Origin: Sisyra terminalis
Lineage: Eukaryota > Arthropoda > Insecta > Neuroptera > Sisyridae
DNA length: 64,000 bases
Assembly: GCA_958496175.1 (NCBI GenBank)
Contig: OY292276.1
Coordinates: forward strand, 53,147,080-53,211,079
Reading direction: 5' to 3'
Part shown: piece by piece, positions 56,603 through 64,000 of the stretch
Numbering within the stretch: position 1 is the stretch's first letter
How the letters are laid out: each line of letters starts with the position of its first letter
Notes under the pieces: generated by a model
The model's database searches: none
The model's input: the letters and a program-made list of their open reading frames with translations, nothing else
Told to the model about the DNA's origin: nothing
Position numbers and translations under genes: made by a program

Positions 56603-58519
56603 TTCTACCATAAGGTTCTTTTGCGATTCTAGGGTTAATTAAATCCGTCATCAAGAAATATTGAAAATTTTCCCGGTACTAGTTTTGGAGGGGTTACCTA
56701 GACCACTCGGCTACCAACAGACTTGTAATATATGAAAATAGCAGATTTGGCTCATGCCTTTTTAACGATATTCATATCTAGCGACGTTGTATTTTCTATT
56801 ATGTTTTTAATGGGATTTGTGAGTAAATTAGATCATAATAAAAAATTATCTACAAAGGAGCAAATTATACGATAGAATTGAATTAGCTAAAAAAATCCTA
56901 TTTAAATAAAAAACAAATCAGAAAATATATCGTTACCAAATATTGACATCACTCAAAAGGACTGAGCAACTATTTAATCTACTATTTGAAATCTAGTAAC
57001 TTTCAGGAAAATATTCAGTCTAACAATGACAAAACTGATAAATGGCAAAAATTAGCAATTGAATGAAAGCGAAATGACAGTTGAAACCAATGACAACAAT
57101 CAGTTAGTTCAAAATTGCGGCAATAATTATTGTATCGGTATTAATCTCTTATGTATGTTTTTACATACTTTGTTCCCTGGCATTTGAATTATGTATAAAA
57201 TTATGTATAATGCCTCTTGGCACTAAAATTAAAAATTATGTATAAAATTGTATCATATTGTAGAGTTATCACCAATTACTAATAACTGATGTGCCATTCA
57301 GGCACTACCGGAAGATGCAATGGTGGTGGATTAAATTTTTTTTTGTTAATTACGATAAATAAGTATAACTTCTCATGCCTGTACATAAGTACACTAACCG
57401 TTTGTTTTTTAAATTCTTTATATTAGTTTTGCATTTTGGCAACAATTTTTTGAGGTGATAATAAGCATATTTGCAGTTATTAAATCATGCTGAAATTTCG
57501 TACATAGACTTGTGCCATCTTAAATTTTCATCAAATCAAATTTCAACTTGATCAATGATAATTTATTTTAAATATTTAACATTATCGATAAGTTTGAAGA
57601 GACAGAAACAGAAAATTGAAAAGTTGAATGTGAAAGACAAGAACAACTATTTCAAATATAATTGTAACAATAATTTTTAGTGACAAAGAAGGTATAATAA
57701 AAAAACAAATGTGTAAGACAATAATAGATATATTGTTTTTGCGTTTCCGATTGCAAGCGATGTAATTCAAATTTGCAATGATCGAACGCAGCCGAATCGA
57801 AAAATAAAAATTGAAGGTCGAAATTTAGTAAACAAGTCGGCTTGTAATTTTTTCAATTTCTTACAATTTCATTCCATTTGAATTTTTTAATTATTGACGA
57901 ACAAATTTTTAACAAATATGTGAAAATTATTTTTCTTAATGTTTTGTGATATGTTTGATGAAATTAACCGTAATTTGTTGGGTGATAATGGTGAAAATTC
58001 AAATATCAAAATGGAGTGTTCTGAAGTTGGTGACGATTGAAGATTGAATGATTAGTCAAAGGTAAAATTATTTGCCGCATAATTAATAATGTTTGCGATT
58101 TATTGATAAATGTTTTGATTTACTTTGTTTCTTTTGCAGCCTTATTGATTAAATCGTTTCTATTAGTTTCGGGTTCTTGATGGAAATTAATTTTGGAGAT
58201 GACAATCGTGATAATTAATACACTTCCGATTATCCAGTTATCCACGGGAATACCATTTCGATATTCCCGTGAATCAAGCATGTCTGGCACGTTAGCAAGG
58301 ATCAGAACTATTTCTTACGTCTATATCTGGTAATGTTGCATTTTCAAATTTGTTTTTACATTAATTCACGAATCAAGTGAACCATAATGGTTCTTATTTT
58401 GCTGAAATCAATGTGATTCCTATCCAACACCTCGTTGTTCATTTTCGTTTCCAATATTCAGCTTAGTAATTTGGTAAAAATCTCAAAAACAGTTTGGGAG
58501 ATGAAATTGGTAACTTTAT
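56603..58519. other. AT-rich, with a dispersed repeat at 57065
   Basis: GAAATGACAGTTGAAACCAATGACA at 57068 onward resembles 62748 onward (GAAATGACAGTTGAATCTAATGACA) for about 100 bp. A 10-bp stem (CACGGGAATA) lies at 58243-58271. No gene is supported. Confidence 0.4.
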
Positions 58520-58527
58520 AACCCCTG

Positions 58528-59238
58528 CAGTGGCGTAGCTAGGTAACCAAGGGCCCTGGAGCAAATTAAAAATTGGGGCCCCACTGCTATGTAAACTGAT
58601 TAGGTTTTATCAAATAAAAATATGAAATATACAAATGCTTTAAAAATGCTAAGCTACCTAAGCTCTTTTTTGTGCCCTGCAGGCCAGGTAATAAAAATAT
58701 TAAACAGTAACAACATAAATTACAATTAATTCTTGATGTAGGTTTGACTAATAAAACCAAATAGAGAAGATTCAAGGGTTAATTATACAAAGATCGGGCC
58801 TACCAACTGACTAAATAATAATTATTTTTACAATTTTTTCCTAGCTTTAGTTTTCGCAAAAGTATCAATGACTTCGTTTAAATTCAGGCTCGATGCGGTT
58901 TTGTTTTCAATTGCTATTAGAGATAAATGTCGGAGTCGAGTTTGGCCCATATTATTTCTTAAAAAGTTTTTTATTATTTTTAATTTGCTAAATGAGTTTT
59001 CAGCTGCTGCAGAAATGACAGGAATTGTAAAGAATAATAACATTGCTGTAAATACTTCCGTTAGGTCGCATTCTAGCACTCCATATTCGCTCATTATTTC
59101 CTTACATAATTAGTGAAATTCCAACTGAATTTCCAAAAGTTCAGTTCGATTGAGATTTCTGGTAAATATTTGAGGGCCCCCTGAGCTTGAGAGCCCCGGG
59201 GCACTGCCCCGCCTAGCTCCTAGGTAGCTACGCCACTG
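58528..59238 (-). mobile_element. hAT mini-element, copy 3
   Basis: Minus orientation, 711 bp, TIRs CAGTGGCGTAGCTAGG and GTAGCTACGCCACTG, flanks AACCCCTG and AGTCCCTG (6 of 8 equal). The minus-strand frame 59094-58828 again gives the intact dimerisation domain (MSEYGVLECDLTEVFTAMLL, FTIPVISAAAENSFSKLKII). One stop separates it from the TIR-proximal frame (FTRNLNRTELLEIQLEFH). Confidence 0.92.
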
Positions 59239-59246
59239 AGTCCCTG

Positions 59247-61140
59247 CTTTTTTTTCGCTAAAGATTTCATTTACAGAACTTTCATTTGACAATTTTCTTG
59301 TGAGATAAGAAGCCACTGATTATTTTTGTTAGTAAATATAAGTAAAAGTTTACAATTAAATTATAATCTGTCACCAAACTTTTCATTTTTCCTTTTTATA
59401 TTTCCAACCATCATCATCACGTAATGATCTTTTACAAATTTTCTCTTTGAAGTTTGGTACTTTCTTAGTAATATCATCAATTGACTACCATTGAATCTCT
59501 AAAGAAGTAAAAGCAATGAAATAATGTCTTTTCACATAACACTTGCTAAATAAGGGTTGATTTTCAATCCTTTTTCTGGCATACCTTCAAAAGGGTTGTA
59601 TTTTACTAATAGGATTTAAAAGCGAAGAAATTTAAAATCAAACTCAGAGAAATTTGATTCAGATATCAAACGTAACAAGAGAATTCAACAAAAGTACTGA
59701 AAATTGATTTTTTTGAAAAGAAAATAAATATCTACTTCAGTTTATAAATTTTAAAGAATAAACTCGTTATTTATAAACACGAACTTATTTCAATGCTATT
59801 AAGATTAATTAAAAATGTTTAAATAAGTGAAATTTTTAAAGAAAAATTTACCTTTTGTGCAAAAAAGTTTTGGAATGTTAAAGCTAATTAATTCCCTTTT
59901 TCCACTTACATATATATGATTCCAATTCCAGTAACTTGTTTAATTAAATATTATTCCACGGAAAATATTAGCAATTTAATCTGTTCAGCTATAACGACTA
60001 TACGTAGCGTTTGTGAATAGATTTTGCACTAATTGGAACAGCTTTATTTTTTCCCTATTCAATTTTTAAATGAAACACGAAATTACCAAGCATTTTTATG
60101 CGAAAAAAAACCTTTGATTTTTACTTCGTTTTAAATAAAAAGCTTGGCAGTAGAAATTAAATAATTTAGAGGTAGAATTTATTTAGTTTTATGAGAGATA
60201 TATTGACTTTCTTGTTTTGAAAAGATATTTATCATCGTCGCTTTATTTTTACCAAGCATATAAGAAGAATGTTCCTTAAATTGGATGATAAATTATCTTG
60301 GGTTGATTACTTTTTTAATGTTTGAACTTTTATATGAAACAAAAAATTAAAAGATAACACTAATTACCTGCTTGATTTCGAAAACATATTTCACCATTCT
60401 ATATACAATTTTCTCATTTTTTTTTAATCGTATTATGATTCTGCTTATTAAAAAAGAGATTTGAACTTTGTTAGACGCAAATGTAAATTTAAGTTTGTTT
60501 CGTGAATTTTCATTTAAATTTCAGTGGATTTTTCGTTTCGACTCTCGAAATGAAAACTATTCAGAAATTCATTATGTTTGTAGTTGGTGAACTAACATGG
60601 ATATATGTGCCTTATTTTTCATTAAAAAATCATATGGGTATAACATAACTTTCTTGAATCAAATGTAAAGTTTTGACAGAATTATTCAAATATAAAATGA
60701 CTTGCCTTATTACATCTGACAGAAATTCTATTCTCAATTTACTCTATCAAGCTTATGTTTCTTCTGTGAAAAAGCTCAACTTTATTTTACCTTAATCTTT
60801 GACAAGATTTTTTTTCCTTTTTGATCACAATTTAATTTAGTCGGAATGGAATTATTTTTTTGAATTTTGAAAGACATTATAAAATAGAGGCATACATTTT
60901 ATTGTTTCGTTTGATAACAATAAACAATATACTATTTTTAGTTGTATAAAACTATTGGACAAATTAAATTCTATAATAATTATAAAAGACTAGAGGACTC
61001 CGTGAATTTTGTACCGTTTTTAACACCACTAAAGAAATTTAAGAAAAAGAAAGGTGTTTCTTTGTTTTCTTTGCAAGCTTTAAAGAGAGTAAATATCACA
61101 TAAAAGTATTGCAACTTATAAAATTACATAATGTATCAAT
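59247..61140. other. AT-rich, no supported gene
   Basis: No recurring motif or coherent frame seen. Confidence 0.45.
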
Positions 61141-61617
61141 TAGGGTGATTTTTTTTTTGGCTTTTTTTTTTTTTTGGTCCCATCGTGAAATTTTGTTGGA
61201 AATACCAAAAAAAAATTCTCTGAAAGTTTGAGCCCTTAATATTAATTTTAAGTCCTCGACCAAGACGTGTAAAGATTTCCCATTGAAAATACACGGAAAC
61301 TCTGATTTTTTATTTTTAAATTTCTATATCTCAGCGGCATTTTAATGGGTTCGCTTTTACCGAAGATGGTTTTTTCTCAGAATTAAACGTTCTACAAAAG
61401 TGCCCATTGCGACAAAGTCGTAACTCACACCAGTAAGGTAGTACGGGCCACTGAACCTGATTTTTCCATAAAATTTAAGGCTTAATATCTCGTTTAATAT
61501 TGATCTTCGCGATTTGGTCTACAGGAACTTTTTTGTAGGAAATCAAGTTCTCTACGAGTTTTTCTTTTATAATTTTTCCGTAGCTCTTGTTATTTACGAG
61601 ATAAATGCAAAAAAAAC
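61141..61617 (+). repeat. single arm of a family A element
   Basis: Begins AGGGTGATTTTTTTTT, carries GAAAGTTTGAGCCCTTAATA with a one-base variant of the shared palindrome at 61235-61252, and continues with GTTCTACAAAA-type sequence found in other members. The mirrored arm is missing; the 95-bp satellite starts where it would be. Confidence 0.6.
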
Positions 61618-62259
61618 TCAAGGTTTTATTACTTGATTTTAACCCTTGAAAGATGTGTTAATTACATTTTCACACTTTATTGGAATTTGGCCGGTTTAAC
61701 ATATTCTGGTATTCAAGCTTTTATTACCTGATTTTAACCCTCGTAAGATGTGTTAATTGTTTTTCACTCTATGTTGGAATGTGGCCGGTTTTTTTGCACT
61801 TTGGATCTCAAGGTTTTATTACCTGATTTTAACCCTTGAAAGATGTGTTAATTACATTTTCACACTTTATTGGAATTTGGCCGGTTTAACATATTCTGGT
61901 ATTCAAGCTTTTATTACCTGATTTTAACCCTCGTAAGATGTGTTAATTGTTTTTCACTCTATGTTGGAATGTGGCCGGTTTTTTTGCACTTTGGATTTCA
62001 AGGTGTTATTACCTGATTTTAACCCTTGAAAGATGTGTTAATTGCATTTTCACACTTTGTTGGAATGTGGCCGGTTTCTTGCACTTTGGAATTCAAAGTT
62101 TTATTACTTGATTTTAACCTTCGAAAATGTGTTAATTGCATTTTCCCACTTTGTTGGAATCTGGCTGGTTTAACAAATTTTGGTATTCAATGTTTTATTA
62201 CTTGGTTTTAACCTTCGAAAGATGTGTTAATTGCATTTTCATACTTGGAATGTGATCAT
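61618..62259. repeat. 95-bp satellite with 190-bp higher-order period
   Basis: The landmark TCAAGGTTTTATTACCTGAT starts at 61618, 61713, 61808, 61903, 61998, 62093 and 62187. Alternate units are more alike (for example ACATATTCTGGTATTCAAGC at units ending 61712 and 61902), so the first four form two 190-bp dimers. The conserved core is GATGTGTTAATT and TTGGAATGTGGCCGG. Confidence 0.92.
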
Positions 62260-62495
62260 TCTTTTGTATACAATATATAGGATATATTGTGGTCCAATTT
62301 ATGTAGTATAATTTAATATAATAATATATAAAAATCATACCATAAACATAAATTTGAACAGAAGTTCAAATAAAAATATTCGTGACGTATTGCCCAGATA
62401 CGTATTTTGATTGCCAAGCAATCTTCCTCAGTGGTCATCAAGTAGTTTGGATTACTCCGTAACTGCTTTGTGATGATTCTTATTCGTTTTCGTAT
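62260..62495. other. 230-bp insert splitting the 95-bp satellite
   Basis: Non-satellite DNA with GTATTGCCCAGATACGTATT and CCTCAGTGGTCATCAAGTAG. No clear terminal repeats. Confidence 0.5.
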
Positions 62496-62625
62496 TCAAG
62501 GTTTTATTACCTGATTTTAACCCTCGAAAGATGTGCGAATTGCATTTTCACACTCTGTTGGAATGTGGCCGGTCTTATGCTCTTTGGAACTCAAGGTTTT
62601 ATTACCTGGTTTTAACCCTCTGAGA
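62496..62625. repeat. second block of the 95-bp satellite
   Basis: One full unit from 62496 and the start of another at 62591, in the same orientation and spacing (95 bp) as the main block. Confidence 0.85.
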
Positions 62626-63944
62626 ATTAAAATGCATTTAAAAGAAAGATATTTTCTGCAGTTATTCAGTGTAATATTTAAAATAATGTAATATTAATCG
62701 ATTCATATATTATATTACATTATACTTTTCTATATACGAATGAAATTGAAATGACAGTTGAATCTAATGACATTATAGTTCAAATTAGAACTAATAATTA
62801 TTATATTTTTATTCCACTAATATGGATGTATTTAAAAATTTGCATTCTTTGTCCCTTGAATTTGCCGCAACACATACGTTTCCTATAAAACGTACCCAAA
62901 TAGATTTTGACAAAAATATTACTACCACTGAGTCGAAGAAACAAATGAAATTTTCTTTTGTATGAAAAATTTTACTGCTGGTTTATTAATTGTTGATAAA
63001 ATTGATAAAATGTACAGAGAAAAAAGGTTTTTTTTGGTTGTTGTGAAATCCACCCCTACATTGAAATAATTCTTCACCTTTTTATTTTGGGAGGTTTTCC
63101 CAAATTTCAGTAATTTTAAGTTCCTGATTATTAATAAAACGACTTCGAGATAGATAAACCAAGTTTTTAAAAGTTTCCATACTTTTTCAATAAGATATAG
63201 GTCTAAAGTCATCTTGCTAAGAGAAGATTGGGATATTTTAAGAAAATAATTCATTTTTTATGGTACAGGATAATGGCAGGGTGCATCTACGGTTATAAAA
63301 TTCCAAGAATCAATTGTTATAGAATGTTGGGTTTTGCTCATTGTTAGACCAACAAAATATATTTACATAAAAACGTAGGTGGGCGTACCGTTTTTTTATC
63401 AAGATTGTAACTATATAACACAAAAGCCACTGTTTCTTATAATAAAGGAAAAATCGTTCAATCTTGTAATAATATTTGAAAAATATATTTTAATATTGAT
63501 ACAATCGAAGTGTTACCTTTTGACATAGTAATCAATATTTTGTTTGAAAATATTTTTATTCTGAGTTATAAAATGTGTCAATATAATCAAACAATTTTTT
63601 TTACATTTACTTTAGCTCAATATGGTGATTACGTTGTACCTTAAATATTGCATAACAGTAAATGAATCTTTTTTTGGATATTAAAAACTTTATATTTTTA
63701 TTTCATCTTCGTACAATATTTTGCTACTTTCGTAGCTTCATTAGATGAAGTAGCTTTAGTATCCAACCAATAAGATTCAATTTCAGTTATATTACATAAA
63801 TCCATGGATGAGAACATAAATAATGCTTAAATATTGCTTTGTGACTATCAAAGAATGAATTTGAAGCTACTCAAAAGTAATTAGCATCATTATCATCATA
63901 TTTATATCATCATATTTTTATTGGCATAAGAACTTCTTAAGTAA
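62626..63944. other. AT-rich, no supported gene
   Basis: A 110-codon minus-strand frame at 62922-63254 has no recognisable motif and a composition typical of AT-rich chance frames. The start of this stretch shares the dispersed repeat with 57068. Confidence 0.4.
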
Positions 63945-64000
63945 TCTTTACTAATATATAAAATTCTTACGTCTGTCTGTACATTTTGATTTTGAACCCA
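63945..64000 (+). mobile_element. 5' end of a third Helitron, cut by the window edge
   Basis: TCTTTACTAATATATAAAAT and CTTACGTCTGTCTGTACA match the 5' end of the copy at 7129-7877 (opposite strand), preceded by A as expected. Confidence 0.75.

Noticed and set aside
58868..59113. 81-codon plus-strand frame
   Set aside because: Antisense of the hAT dimerisation domain in mini-element copy 3.
61618..62625. Coding tandem repeat (frame at 62026-62211)
   Set aside because: The frame is broken in neighbouring units and follows the 95-bp DNA period, which is not a multiple of three.
62922..63254. 110-codon minus-strand frame as a gene
   Set aside because: It is the second longest open frame but is rich in Lys/Leu/Phe/Ile as expected from AT-rich chance; no domain, promoter or splice sites.

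Overview
This window is strongly AT-rich, intron-bearing eukaryotic DNA from an insect. The evidence is one spliced insect-type serine protease gene with GT..AG introns and a TATA box, plus a transposon load typical of insects (mariner, hAT, Helitron, pogo/Tigger-type MITE, jockey-like LINE). I see no operons, Shine-Dalgarno sites, CRISPR arrays, rRNA or tRNA. The order or species cannot be named from the sequence alone.

Only one gene is fully supported: a minus-strand, five-exon trypsin-like S1 protease of the Snake-like group (32091-37447, 317 codons by my splicing, catalytic triad intact). Two further transcribed pieces are possible: an orphan minus-strand exon with good splice sites at 6662-6857, and a GC-rich first-exon-like block with a strong donor on the plus strand at 51570-51879. 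Everything else is repeat or featureless AT-rich sequence.

Layout: 1-2700 is a tandem array with a period of about 345 bp. 3845-4600 is a long inverted-repeat (foldback) element, followed by a dead jockey-like LINE (5245-6449). 6650-11440 is a duplicated segment carrying a Helitron whose empty site survives in the paralogous copy, and two hAT transposase relics. 12267-13430 is a hAT end interrupted by a 997-bp foldback element with a perfect 8-bp target duplication. 15843-17593 and 21595-23330 are two dead copies of a DNA transposon with TAGGGTGTCCC ends. 23580-24215 and 29189-30090 are mariner relics. The protease occupies 32.0-37.5 kb, and its 4.2-kb last intron is filled by two large palindromic elements, one holding a third foldback element inside its arm. 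38.2-43.5 kb holds hAT relics, a MITE and a hAT element nested inside a mariner relic. 47.6-51.05 kb holds two foldback elements (one split by a pogo/Tigger-type MITE) and a Helitron. 52.0-55.7 kb is a tandem and inverted amplification of a foldback family. 58528-59238 is a third copy of the hAT mini-element. 61141-62625 is half a foldback element running into a 95-bp satellite. The window ends inside a third Helitron copy.

The most unusual theme is the amount of long inverted repeat. At least three unrelated foldback families are present, one of which carries the same 18-nt perfect palindrome (CTTAATATTAATATTAAG) in every arm, and two of these structures lie inside a protease intron where transcription would make long double-stranded hairpins. 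A second theme is a hAT mini-element, in three copies, that has lost its catalytic domain but still encodes an almost unchanged dimerisation domain.
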